From Stenotrophomonas beteli (GTDB lineage Bacteria > Pseudomonadota > Gammaproteobacteria > Xanthomonadales > Xanthomonadaceae): a stretch of DNA of 38,484 bases. The stretch spans positions 1 through 38,484 of the forward strand of contig NZ_LLXV01000034.1 of NCBI RefSeq assembly GCF_001431665.1, read 5' to 3'. Shown one piece after another: positions 18,753 to 26,283 of the stretch. The notes below the pieces were generated by a model. It ran no database searches, was not told the DNA's origin, and saw only the letters and a program-made list of their open reading frames with translations. The position numbers were made by a program, and so were the translations under genes. Position 1 is the first letter of the stretch; each line of letters opens with the position of its first letter.

Positions 18753-19223
18753 ATGAAAGCCCGCCTGATCGCCACCGGTGAACGCGCGCCCAGTTGGGTC
18801 GCGCAGGGGTTTGCCGAGTACCAGAAGCGGTTGTCGCACTGGCTGCCGTTCGAACTGGTGGAAATCGAGCCCGGCCTGCGTGGCAAGGGCCGCGATGCGC
18901 GCCGCGCCACCGAGGACGAAGGCAAGCGCGTGATCGCCGCACTGCCGAAGAACGCCTATGTGGTGGCGCTGGATGTGCCGGGCCGCCAGCTCAGCTCCGA
19001 ACAGCTGGCCCAGCGCCTGGAACACTGGCGCGGGCAGGGCAGGGACCTGGCGTTCCTGATCGGTGGCCCGGAAGGGCATTCGGCGGAGGTCTCCGCAATG
19101 GCCGACGAGAAGTGGTCGATCGGGCCGTTGACGCTGCCGCACATGCTGGTGCGGCTGGTGGTGGCCGAGCAGCTGTACCGGGCCGCCGCAATGATTGCCA
19201 ATCACCCCTACCATCGCGCGTGA
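18753..19223 (+). CDS. rlmH: 23S rRNA pseudouridine-1915 N3-methyltransferase
   Basis: The 156-aa SPOUT-family enzyme methylates pseudouridine 1915 in 23S rRNA (helix 69), using SAM. Length is exactly that of the family. Motifs are KARLIATGERAPSWV at the start, FLIGGPEGHS (the SAM-binding knot, about 101-110) and the C-terminal LVRLVVAEQLYRAAAMIANHPYHR. The ATG at 18753 is preceded by GGAGAT. The gene is followed after 22 nt by tRNA-Asn, with a -10-like box just upstream of the tRNA. Confidence 0.97.
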   Translation: MKARLIATGERAPSWVAQGFAEYQKRLSHWLPFELVEIEPGLRGKGRDARRATEDEGKRVIAALPKNAYVVALDVPGRQLSSEQLAQRLEHWRGQGRDLAFLIGGPEGHSAEVSAMADEKWSIGPLTLPHMLVRLVVAEQLYRAAAMIANHPYHRA

Positions 19224-19231
19224 AGAGTGGT

Positions 19232-19237
19232 TATACT
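19232..19237 (+). promoter_or_regulatory. Candidate -10 box for tRNA-Asn
   Basis: TATACT lies 8 nt before the first tRNA base and 9 nt after the rlmH stop, so transcription from it would begin at or next to the mature 5' end. No convincing -35 hexamer is seen in the end of rlmH, and read-through from rlmH is equally possible. Confidence 0.4.
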
Positions 19238-19245
19238 AGTCGTCT

Positions 19246-19322
19246 GCCCGAATAGCTCAGCCGGTTAGAGCACTTGACTGTTAATCAGGGGGTCGTTGGT
19301 TCGAGTCCAACTTCGGGCGCCA
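19246..19322 (+). tRNA. tRNA-Asn (GTT)
   Basis: The 77-nt gene folds into a full cloverleaf: acceptor stem GCCCGAA/TTCGGGC, D-loop with TAGCTCAG and GGTTAGAGC, anticodon loop CTGTTAATC with anticodon GTT, T-loop GGTTCGAGTCC, discriminator G, and encoded CCA at 19320-19322. The anticodon and the G73 discriminator both fit asparagine. It is followed by a strong terminator. No integrase or duplicated 3' end was found, so this tRNA is not occupied by an island in this window. Confidence 0.97.
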
Positions 19323-19330
19323 CCTTGAGA

Positions 19331-19360
19331 AACCTGCATCGCGAGATGCAGGTTTTTTTT
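19331..19360 (+). terminator. Intrinsic terminator after tRNA-Asn
   Basis: A perfect 10-bp stem (AACCTGCATC/GATGCAGGTT, loop GCGA) is followed by a run of Ts up to 19360. It begins 8 nt after the tRNA CCA end and is the clearest factor-independent terminator in the window; it closes the tRNA transcript and perhaps the rsfS-rlmH operon. Confidence 0.92.
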
Positions 19361-19368
19361 GCGTCGTT

Positions 19369-19425
19369 GTAGAGCCCAGTCATGCTCGGCTTCGAGGATG
19401 ATGCCGAGCGTGGGCTCGGCTCTAC
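19369..19425. repeat. SMAG-type REP overlapping the antiporter stop codon
   Basis: The element starts with GTAGAGCC (19369-19376) and ends with GGCTCTAC (19418-19425), with inner arms GCTCGGC/GCCGAGC: a GTAG-headed imperfect palindrome of 57 nt, as described for SMAG repeats of Stenotrophomonas. Its right-hand CTA (19422-19424) is the TAG stop of the minus-strand antiporter gene, so the repeat reaches into the coding sequence end and would fold at the 3' end of that mRNA. Confidence 0.75.
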
Positions 19426-20843
19426 AGTGCCAGCTCACCTCTGCAGAACGCCACCAGCGTGGTGATCGCCACCAGCACGATGGCGCCGAACAGCACCCAC
19501 TCCCAGCGCGTGAATACCGGCTCGCCGCGTTGGCGCCGGGTCAGCGCGAACAGTACGACGCCGGGAACGTACAGCAGCACCGACAGCAGCAGGTTGTGCA
19601 GACCGCCGGCATACACCAGCCACAGCGCATAGGCGCTGGCCAGCAGCGCGGCCACCAGATCGCGCCAACGCACGCCCGGCTCACCCGCGTAGGCGTGCCC
19701 GCGCCAGGCCAGTTGCACGGCGAAGGCTGCGGACAGGAAATAGGGCACCAGGCTCATCGAGGCGGCCAGCAGCACCAGGCCGGTATAGCTTCCGGAATTG
19801 AACAGCACCAGCAGCAGGAACAGCTGGATCAGGCCGTTGCTCAGCCACAACGCGTTGGCTGGCACGCCGCGCGCATTGTCGCGTCCCAGGAAGGCGGGCA
19901 TGGTGCCGTCGCCGGCGGCGGCATACAGCACTTCGGCACACAGCAGCACCCAGGCCAGCAGCGCGCCCAGCACCGAAATGATCGAGCCGGCGATGATCAC
20001 CGTCGCGCCCCATTCGCCGACGATGGCACGCAGCACGTAGGCCATCGATGGGTTGGGCAGCCCGGCCAGTTCTGCCTGCGACAGCACGCCCATCGACAGC
20101 AGGCTGACCAGCACCAGCAGCAGCCAGACGCCGAGGAAGCCGATCACCGTGGCACGGCCGACATCGGCACGGCGAGCCGCGCGCCGCGAGTAGATGCTGG
20201 CACCTTCGATGCCGATGAACACCCACACGGTGACCAGCATCATGCCGCGCAGTTGCTGGCCGAGCTCGCCGAGTACAGGCGTGCCGAAGAAGTCGGCGCG
20301 GAACACCTCCATGCGGAACGCGCCGGCGGCCAGCACCAGGAACAGCGCGATCGGCAGCAACTTGGCCACGGTTACCAGGCCGTTGATGATGGCGGCGGTA
20401 CGCAGGCCGCGCAGCACCAGCAGGTGCACGGTCCACAGCAGCAACGATGACGCAGCGACCGCGGCGGCCGTGTTGCCTTCGCCGAAGACCGGCAGGAAAT
20501 GGCCCAGCCCGCTGAAGATCAGCACGAAGAAGCTGGCGTTGCCCAGCACCGAAGCCACCCAGTAGCCCCAGGCTGCGGAAAAGCCGATGTAGTTGCCGAA
20601 GCCCTCACGGGCGTAGGCGTAGATGCCGGTGTCCAGGTCAGGACGGCGGTTGGCCAGGGCCTGGAACACGAAGGCCAGCATCAGCATGCCCGCACCGCTC
20701 AGAACCCAGCCGATCATCGCGGCGGCCGGGCCGGCACTGCGGGCCACGTTCTGCGGCAGCGAGAAGATGCCCGCCCCCACCATCGAACCCACGACCAGTG
20801 CGGTCAGTGCAGCCAGGCCGAGACGTTGGGTGGAAGCGGGCAT
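19422..20843 (-). CDS. APC-family amino acid antiporter, ArcD-like
   Basis: This 473-aa inner-membrane protein of the APC superfamily has about 12 hydrophobic segments. The start LGLAALTALVVGSMVGAGIFSLPQNVA, with GAGIFSLPQN in the first helix, is typical of basic amino acid/polyamine antiporters (arginine-ornithine ArcD type, arginine-agmatine relatives), and ANRRPDLDTGIYAYAREGFG is the helix 2-3 signature. Exchange of arginine or a similar cationic amino acid is inferred; no arginine deiminase genes are near. The ATG at 20843 is chosen over 20873, as it has GGAG eight nt before it and gives the usual short N-terminus. The stop codon is inside a SMAG repeat. Confidence 0.86.
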   Translation of the reverse strand: MPASTQRLGLAALTALVVGSMVGAGIFSLPQNVARSAGPAAAMIGWVLSGAGMLMLAFVFQALANRRPDLDTGIYAYAREGFGNYIGFSAAWGYWVASVLGNASFFVLIFSGLGHFLPVFGEGNTAAAVAASSLLLWTVHLLVLRGLRTAAIINGLVTVAKLLPIALFLVLAAGAFRMEVFRADFFGTPVLGELGQQLRGMMLVTVWVFIGIEGASIYSRRAARRADVGRATVIGFLGVWLLLVLVSLLSMGVLSQAELAGLPNPSMAYVLRAIVGEWGATVIIAGSIISVLGALLAWVLLCAEVLYAAAGDGTMPAFLGRDNARGVPANALWLSNGLIQLFLLLVLFNSGSYTGLVLLAASMSLVPYFLSAAFAVQLAWRGHAYAGEPGVRWRDLVAALLASAYALWLVYAGGLHNLLLSVLLYVPGVVLFALTRRQRGEPVFTRWEWVLFGAIVLVAITTLVAFCRGELAL

Positions 20844-20893
20844 GGACGGAGCTCCAGTCAGGGACTGCATCATCGCCGTTGCCGCGTGTGCAC

Positions 20894-20927
20894 AAAAGCA
20901 AAGGCCCGGGGGAACCCGGGCCTTTGC
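20894..20927 (-). terminator. Intrinsic terminator after the TonB receptor
   Basis: A perfect 13-bp stem (arms 20898-20910 and 20915-20927, 4-nt loop) starts 21 nt past the receptor stop codon on the minus strand, followed by TTTT. It separates the receptor from the downstream antiporter, so the antiporter probably has its own promoter or relies on read-through. Confidence 0.75.
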
Positions 20928-20947
20928 AGGTCACGCGCCGCGATGGA

Positions 20948-23743
20948 TCAGCGGAAGGTGTACTTGGCGCCCACGGTGAAGTAACGGCCCAGTGCACCGG
21001 AGAAGTGCATCGGGTTGTAGTTCACGCCGCCGTAGGTGGTCGGATCGAGCGGTGCGATGCGGTCGAACACGTTGGCCACCGAGGCATTGAGCTCGAAGGC
21101 GTCGGTGATGTTCCAGCGGCCGGACAGATCGAAGGTGGTGAACGAAGAAATCTTCGTCACCGGCGTGCCGTCCTCGTAGAACGCCTGGTAGTCGCCGCCA
21201 CGCTTGTCGGTGTTGTCCATCTTGCTGATGTAGTTGGCAACACCGCTCACGCTCCACGCACCCTGCTTCCAGGTGGTGCCGAAGTTGATCTTGTCCTTCG
21301 GCGTACCGATGCAGTTGGTCACGTCGCAGTTGCCGTGCGTGCCGGCATAGTCGACGGTCTCATCGCCTTCGGTGCGCTCGAACTTCAGGATGTGGCTCCA
21401 CTGCAGGTCCAGCTCCAGCTGGCCCGGGCCGATGTCGAAGGTCTGGCGGATATCGGTATCGATACCGCGGACCCGCGACGAGCTGGCATTCACGTAGCCG
21501 GTGTTGACGGCCAGGATGCTGCCCGAGTTGGGCACGCCACCGATGTTGTTGGAGTCACGCAGCACATTGCCGGCGAGGATGGCGGCTGCGGTGTTGCCCT
21601 GCACGATCTCGTTGGTGCGCTTGATCTGCCAGGCATCGACGGTCATCGAAGTGGTCGAGGTCGGCTGCAGCACCAGGCCCACCGAGTAGCTCTTGGACTC
21701 TTCCGGCTTCAGGTCCTTGTTGGGGCGGGTGATGATCGCGATCGAGCGCGGCGTGCACTCACCGGCATCGATGGCGCAACGCACCGGATCGCGGGCGTTG
21801 GAGAAGGCGGCCAGGCCACCGTCACCGTTCTCGGCCGGGTTCGGCGCACGGAAGCCTTCGGCGTAGCTGGCGCGCAGTGCGATCCAGTCGGCCGGGGTCC
21901 ACTTCACGCCCAGCTTCGGCGTGGCCTTGCCTTCACCGCTTTCGTACTTGTCGTAACGCACGGCGCCGGACAGTTCCAGCTGTTCCAGCACTGGTGCCGA
22001 CAGTTCGACGTAGCCGGCGTACACGTTCTGGGTGCCGTCGTAGGCCGAATAGCCCAGGCCGATGATGTCACCCTGGTCGGTGTAGGTCTGCGGGGTCAGG
22101 CTGTTGCTGGTCTTGCGCCACTCGGTACCGATGGCCAGGCCCAGCGGACCGCCCTTGAGGTCGGCCAGGCTGCGCGAGACGGTGAAGTCGAACATGTCCA
22201 GGCTGGACTTGGCACGCGCGCTGATGGTCGGCGAGATGTAGTCGTACAGTGCCTGCGAGTTCAGGTTGGCGTTGTCGCCGATGCGCCAGGTACCGCCGGC
22301 GCAGTTCGGGTTGCCCAGCGCGCACAGCACCGAGCTGTAACGCAGGAAGCCGGTGCGCTTGTTCACCAGGTCGGTGCCCGAATGCAGGTAGGCGGTGTCA
22401 TAGCTCCAGTCGCCCCAGTTGCCCTTGACGCCGACCAGGAAGCGATTGAACTCGTTGGTATTGTTGGTCACGCGCGGGCCGACGTCCCACGCGCTGTAGC
22501 GCAGGCGCGCCGCATACGGCAGCGGGTTGTCCGGATGGCCGGCATAGAGCATCGTCGCGCCGTCACCGCTGCTGGCATTCTTCGGGCCGCCGGGGAAGCC
22601 CCAGCCGCCGGAAACACCCGACGGGGTATTGCTGAAGATGGTTTCCTTCTTCGAGTAGCCGATCTCGGTGTAGACCTCGCCGCCTTCACCGAAGGCGAAG
22701 GTCGCGCGGCCGAATACGTTGATGTACTTCTCTTCCGGGGTCAGGTCACGGAACTGCTGGGCCGGATCCCACAGGCAGCCCTGGGCCGCCGAGGAGGCTT
22801 CGGTCTGGCCCGGGATGGAGCTCAGGTTGGCGCAGCCCGGCAGTGCCACCAGATGCGGCGACGGCGAATCATTGTTGAACACCGAGCCGTTCGGGCCGAC
22901 GCCGCCGTTGGTACGGCCGCTGAGGTAGGCGCCGCCGAGGAACTGCGCGTCGGTGGCGTCATAGCCCCACTGGCGCGTGTCGCCGGTGCCGATCCACTTG
23001 CGGTTCTTGCGGTCGCTGATCTTAATCGCGTCGGACTTGCCGACATCCAGGCTGAAGAATGCGTTCCAGCCATCCTTGGACAGGTCGCCGGTACCGGCGG
23101 TCAGGGTCGCCTTCTTGGTATCGCCGTCGCTGTCACCGGACAGGCCGTAGGACGCACGCAGGATCGCACCTTCGAAGTCGCTGCGCAGGATGATGTTGAC
23201 CACGCCGGCGATGGCATCGGAGCCGTAGATCGCCGAGGCGCCGTCCTTCAGCACTTCCACGCGCTCGACGGCATCGAGCGGAATGGTGCTGAGGTCGGTG
23301 AACACCTTCTGGCCGTCGTCGGCCAGGCCGTAGGTCGCCATGCGGCGGCCATTCAACAGCACCAGCGTCGAGCCCGCACCGAGGCCGCGCAGCGAGATGC
23401 CGGCGCCGCCACCGGCGAAGCCGTTGCCGAAGGTCTTGGGAATGGAGCCGGCGCCGTCGGCGGTGATCGTCTGCAGGTACTCGGCCAGCGTGGCCTTGCC
23501 ACTGCGGTCGATCTCCTGGCGGCTCACCACCTGCACCGGGGACGGCGTCTCGGTGTTGGTACGCGGGATGTTGGAGCCGGTGACCGTGATGCGGTCGAGG
23601 TTGGTGGCTTTGTCCTGCGCGAAGGCGGAGGAGGAAGCGACGGCGCCGGCCAGCAGCAGGGCGCCGCCGGTGAGGATGTGGGTGATGGACGATGCCAGGG
23701 TGGTGCGGCGGCGGCTGGCGGGCCGTTGGATCGGGTGTTTCAC
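20948..23743 (-). CDS. TonB-dependent outer-membrane receptor
   Basis: The 931-aa protein has an extended signal peptide (about 1-42, ending AFAQ), a TonB-box-like region with LDRITVTGSNIPR, a plug domain (about 60-175: QVVSRQEIDRSG, SLRGLGAGSTLVLLNGRRM, VERVEVLKDGASAIYGSDAIAGVVNII) and a long beta-barrel ending GRYFTVGAKYTFR. It takes up a substrate with energy from TonB; nothing in the sequence identifies siderophore, sugar or peptide. All eight cysteines form near-neighbour pairs (304/323, 474/481, 656/663, 806/811), probably loop disulfides. The GTG at 23743 is preceded by GGAGA; no N-terminal signalling extension of the FecA type is present. Upstream is a gene for TonB itself. Confidence 0.95.
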   Translation of the reverse strand: MKHPIQRPASRRRTTLASSITHILTGGALLLAGAVASSSAFAQDKATNLDRITVTGSNIPRTNTETPSPVQVVSRQEIDRSGKATLAEYLQTITADGAGSIPKTFGNGFAGGGAGISLRGLGAGSTLVLLNGRRMATYGLADDGQKVFTDLSTIPLDAVERVEVLKDGASAIYGSDAIAGVVNIILRSDFEGAILRASYGLSGDSDGDTKKATLTAGTGDLSKDGWNAFFSLDVGKSDAIKISDRKNRKWIGTGDTRQWGYDATDAQFLGGAYLSGRTNGGVGPNGSVFNNDSPSPHLVALPGCANLSSIPGQTEASSAAQGCLWDPAQQFRDLTPEEKYINVFGRATFAFGEGGEVYTEIGYSKKETIFSNTPSGVSGGWGFPGGPKNASSGDGATMLYAGHPDNPLPYAARLRYSAWDVGPRVTNNTNEFNRFLVGVKGNWGDWSYDTAYLHSGTDLVNKRTGFLRYSSVLCALGNPNCAGGTWRIGDNANLNSQALYDYISPTISARAKSSLDMFDFTVSRSLADLKGGPLGLAIGTEWRKTSNSLTPQTYTDQGDIIGLGYSAYDGTQNVYAGYVELSAPVLEQLELSGAVRYDKYESGEGKATPKLGVKWTPADWIALRASYAEGFRAPNPAENGDGGLAAFSNARDPVRCAIDAGECTPRSIAIITRPNKDLKPEESKSYSVGLVLQPTSTTSMTVDAWQIKRTNEIVQGNTAAAILAGNVLRDSNNIGGVPNSGSILAVNTGYVNASSSRVRGIDTDIRQTFDIGPGQLELDLQWSHILKFERTEGDETVDYAGTHGNCDVTNCIGTPKDKINFGTTWKQGAWSVSGVANYISKMDNTDKRGGDYQAFYEDGTPVTKISSFTTFDLSGRWNITDAFELNASVANVFDRIAPLDPTTYGGVNYNPMHFSGALGRYFTVGAKYTFR

Positions 23744-23933
23744 AGCTTCTCTCCTAACTGGAAAACCGTAGCGTTGAGGGCTGTCGCCGGATCAATACCG
23801 GGACGCGCCAATCTAGGTTTCCAGCGAGTGACGACGCCGTGAAATTTTGCTTAATCAGTAACATCTGGACGAGAAAGACCCCCTTCGCCTCGCCATCGGG
23901 GCCGGCCCGGGTCCCGCCGGGCCGGCCACCGGG
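23744..23933 (-). promoter_or_regulatory. Upstream region of the TonB receptor gene
   Basis: The 190-bp gap between tonB and the receptor holds a strong SD (AGGAGA) just before the GTG, an AT-rich island at 23841-23859 unlike the surroundings, and a GC-rich hairpin near tonB. The AT-rich island is a plausible promoter or regulator site, but I could not find a good -35/-10 pair or a recognisable Fur box. Confidence 0.35.
23901..23926 (-). terminator. GC-rich hairpin after tonB
   Basis: Perfect 10-bp arms (GCCGGCCCGG and CCGGGCCGGC, 6-nt loop) lie 8 nt beyond the tonB stop on the minus strand. No T-run follows, so it is at most a weak terminator or an mRNA 3'-end structure. Confidence 0.4.
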
Positions 23934-24590
23934 TCAGTCGGGCAGGGAGAACTGCACCGGCACCAGGCCAATGGCCGGAACCGCCGCGCCGTCACGCAGG
24001 GCAGGCTCAAAACGCCAGTGCCGGAGCACCTGCTGGCGGGCGGCCTGGTCGAGGGTGCGCGAGCCACTGCTGCGTTCGATGCTCACTGCGACCGGCTGGC
24101 CGCGGCCGTCCACCTCCACCCGCAGCAGCACCGTGCCCTGCTCGTGATTGCGCAGGGCCTGGATCGGGTAGGCCGGCGGCGGGGCGCTGAGGTACTGAAG
24201 CTGGGCGCCGGCCACGGGTGCCGAGCGGTCGATGGTCGTCGCCGCCTGCACCGGCGCGGAGTCGGCGGCGGGGGTGACGATGCCCTGTGCTTCCTCAAGC
24301 GTGGCGGTCGGCGGCGGCAGCGGCGTTGCTTCCCTCGGCACCGTCTGGTGCTTGGGCACCACGTCCACATCCACGTGCTTCGGTGGGCTGGGGGGCGCGG
24401 GCGGCGGCGGCAGTTCCCTGGGAATCAGCCGCACCGTGGTGTTGTCGCGCGGCAGCGCGGTGATGGCCTGGTAGGTGGCCGGGATCAGCAGCAACAGGAA
24501 CGCGAGCAGGTGCAGGGCGATGGCCGCACTCCAGGCGGCGACGCGGGCGGGGTCGAAATGCGCGGATGCAACGGGATACGTACGAACCAT
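23934..24590 (-). CDS. Energy transducer TonB
   Basis: The 218-aa protein couples the inner-membrane proton motive force (via ExbB/ExbD, not encoded here) to outer-membrane receptors. It has one N-terminal transmembrane helix (about 18-38), a Pro-rich spacer (ELPPPPAPPSPPKH, about 60-73), and the TonB C-terminal domain (about 135-218) with YPIQALRNHEQGTVLLRVEVDGRG and LRHWRFEPALRDG. Typical TonB C-domain features (YP..A, G.V.L...V...G) are intact. The ATG at 24590 has an excellent SD (GGAGGTGG). It is the upstream gene of the receptor, so a dedicated pair is likely. Confidence 0.94.
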   Translation of the reverse strand: MVRTYPVASAHFDPARVAAWSAAIALHLLAFLLLLIPATYQAITALPRDNTTVRLIPRELPPPPAPPSPPKHVDVDVVPKHQTVPREATPLPPPTATLEEAQGIVTPAADSAPVQAATTIDRSAPVAGAQLQYLSAPPPAYPIQALRNHEQGTVLLRVEVDGRGQPVAVSIERSSGSRTLDQAARQQVLRHWRFEPALRDGAAVPAIGLVPVQFSLPD

Positions 24591-24753
24591 GGTCCACCTC
24601 CATGCCAGTGACGAAGTCCTCAACGCACCAGGGCCCGTGGCGGGGTTGCCGCACGCGGCTGGCAGTCCATCAGTAGCGCGGTGCGACGGCCACTGCCTAG
24701 AGGCAGGGTTCGATTCGTTGAGCTGGCCTTCAGCCTGCGCCGTCGTCACGCAT

Positions 24754-24785
24754 GAAAAAGGCGGGCCCCCTGCGGGACCCGCCTC
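24754..24785 (-). terminator. Intrinsic terminator after the SIMPL gene
   Basis: A GC-rich stem of about 10 bp with one G-T pair (arms 24759-24770 and 24774-24784) is followed by TTTTT on the minus strand. It lies 23 nt after the SIMPL stop and separates it from tonB. Confidence 0.78.
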
Positions 24786-24807
24786 TGCGCAGCGGACCGC
24801 GAGGCGA

Positions 24808-25545
24808 TCAGCGACCCAGTTCGAACACCACGTCCAGGTTGACCGACACGGTGGATTCGCCCGGGGCGACCGGGGTGACCTTGTCCATCGCCGCGCCGGC
24901 GGACATGGTCCGCATCATCGGCACCGGGCGATAACCACCGCCGGCGTTTTCAGAGATGCTGACAATGCGGCGCACCTGCAGGCCCAGCGACTTGGCATAG
25001 GTCTGGGCACGGTCCTGGGCCTTCTTCAGTGCGGCCAGGCGGGCTTCGTCATACACCGGTTCGGGCTGGTCGATCTCGAAGCTGGGGCCGTTGATCTGGT
25101 TGGCGCCCTGTGCGGCCAGCGCATCGAGCACCTTGCCGAGCTTGGCGATGTCGCGGACCTTCAGGCTGACCGTGTTGCTGGCCTGGTAGCCGGTGATCTT
25201 CGGCGCTTCGTTTTCGGCGTAACGGTACTGCGGGTTGAGGCTGACGCCGCTGGTCTGCACGTCGCGCTCGGCGATGCCGGCGGCCTTGATCGCTGCCAGC
25301 ACCTTGTCCATCTGCTGGGCATTCTGGCGCATCGCGCTGTTGCCGTCGGCGGCCTGGGTGACCACGCCGGCCGACAGCGTGGCCACGTCCGGCACGCGGG
25401 TGGCTTCGGCGTTGGCCGAGATGTTCAGCAGGGTGCCTTCGGCCGGGGCGGCGATCGACGGCGACGACGGAGCGGCATGGGCGGTCATCGAGGTTCCAAG
25501 GGCGAGGGACAGGGCAAGCAGCAGCGGGGTGGCGGTCAGGCGCAT
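24808..25545 (-). CDS. SIMPL-domain (DUF541) periplasmic protein
   Basis: The 245-aa protein has a signal peptide (1-24, ending AHA) and one SIMPL/DUF541 domain: LLNISANAEATRVPDVATLSAGVVTQA at the start, ITGYQASNTVSLKVRDI in the middle, and ALKKAQDRAQTYAKSLGLQV followed by a late MMRTM segment. Family members include E. coli YggE (oxidative-stress defence) and SIMPL (interleukin-receptor signalling in mammals); the biochemical role is unknown. The SD AGGAG is spaced correctly for the ATG at 25545. It is divergent from maf, with 129 bp between. Confidence 0.93.
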   Translation of the reverse strand: MRLTATPLLLALSLALGTSMTAHAAPSSPSIAAPAEGTLLNISANAEATRVPDVATLSAGVVTQAADGNSAMRQNAQQMDKVLAAIKAAGIAERDVQTSGVSLNPQYRYAENEAPKITGYQASNTVSLKVRDIAKLGKVLDALAAQGANQINGPSFEIDQPEPVYDEARLAALKKAQDRAQTYAKSLGLQVRRIVSISENAGGGYRPVPMMRTMSAGAAMDKVTPVAPGESTVSVNLDVVFELGR

Positions 25546-25674
25546 GGGATCTCCTTGTTGTGCGGTGAGGGTGGTGTCGTAGCGATGAACGCGCTGTGAG
25601 CCCGTGCGGGGTTGAACGCATTCCGGAACGGGTTGCCGACGATTCAGGTGGCGGCCTCAGGTTATGCTGTGCCG

Positions 25675-26283
25675 ATGCTCTATCTTGCTTCCCGCTCCCC
25701 CCGACGCAACCAGCTGCTGGCCCGACTCGGACGTCCCTTCCAGGCCTTGGACCTGGAGGTCGTCGAGCAGCGTGCGGCGACCGAAAGCGCCGAACACTAT
25801 GTCTGCCGGGTTGCCGCCGACAAGGCGCGTGCCGGGCTGGCCCAGGTGCTGGCTGACGACCCTCAGGCGCGGGTGCTGGGCTCGGACACCGAAGTGGTGC
25901 TGGACGGTGAAGTGTTCGGCAAGCCGGCCGATGCGGCCGATGCGCGCGCGATGCTGGCGCGCCTGGCCGGGCGTACCCACCAGGTGATGACGGCCGTGGT
26001 GGTGGTCGGCGCCGACGGCGTGGACAGCGAGCTGGTCATTTCCGAGGTGACCTTCGCCCCGATCGCCGCGGCCGACATCGCCGCGTACGTGGCCACCGGC
26101 GAACCGCTGGACAAGGCCGGTGCCTACGCCATCCAGGGCGGGGCCGAGCGCTGGATCGAACATCTTTCCGGCAGCTATTCCGGCGTGATGGGGCTGCCGC
26201 TGCTGCACACCGATCGTCTGCTGGCACGCTGCGGCGTGCCGGCTCCTACTGCCGATGCCGCCAGGGAGGCTGCCGATGTCTGA
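25675..26283 (+). CDS. maf: Maf-family nucleotide pyrophosphatase (YhdE type)
   Basis: The 202-aa Maf/HAM1-fold enzyme hydrolyses dTTP, UTP and modified pyrimidine triphosphates to monophosphates, limiting their misincorporation. It has the substrate loop SRSPRR at 7-12, catalytic Asp71 (in GSDTEVV), KP and [15 protein letters not shown] blocks, all as in E. coli YhdE. An upstream ATG at 25612 adds 21 unlikely residues; the ATG at 25675 gives [11 protein letters not shown], as in relatives. Its stop overlaps the rng start by 8 nt, the same pair as in E. coli (yhdE-rng). Cytosolic. Confidence 0.95.
   Translation: MLYLASRSPRRNQLLARLGRPFQALDLEVVEQRAATESAEHYVCRVAADKARAGLAQVLADDPQARVLGSDTEVVLDGEVFGKPADAADARAMLARLAGRTHQVMTAVVVVGADGVDSELVISEVTFAPIAAADIAAYVATGEPLDKAGAYAIQGGAERWIEHLSGSYSGVMGLPLLHTDRLLARCGVPAPTADAAREAADV

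Noticed and set aside
19246..19425. Genomic-island attachment site at tRNA-Asn
   Set aside because: No integrase, no repeated tRNA 3' fragment and only core genes follow; the tRNA appears unoccupied in this window.
20798..23842. A 1014-codon open frame antisense to the TonB receptor
   Set aside because: Same reason: low-complexity Val/Gly/Arg/His composition, no domain and no SD, opposite a certain gene.
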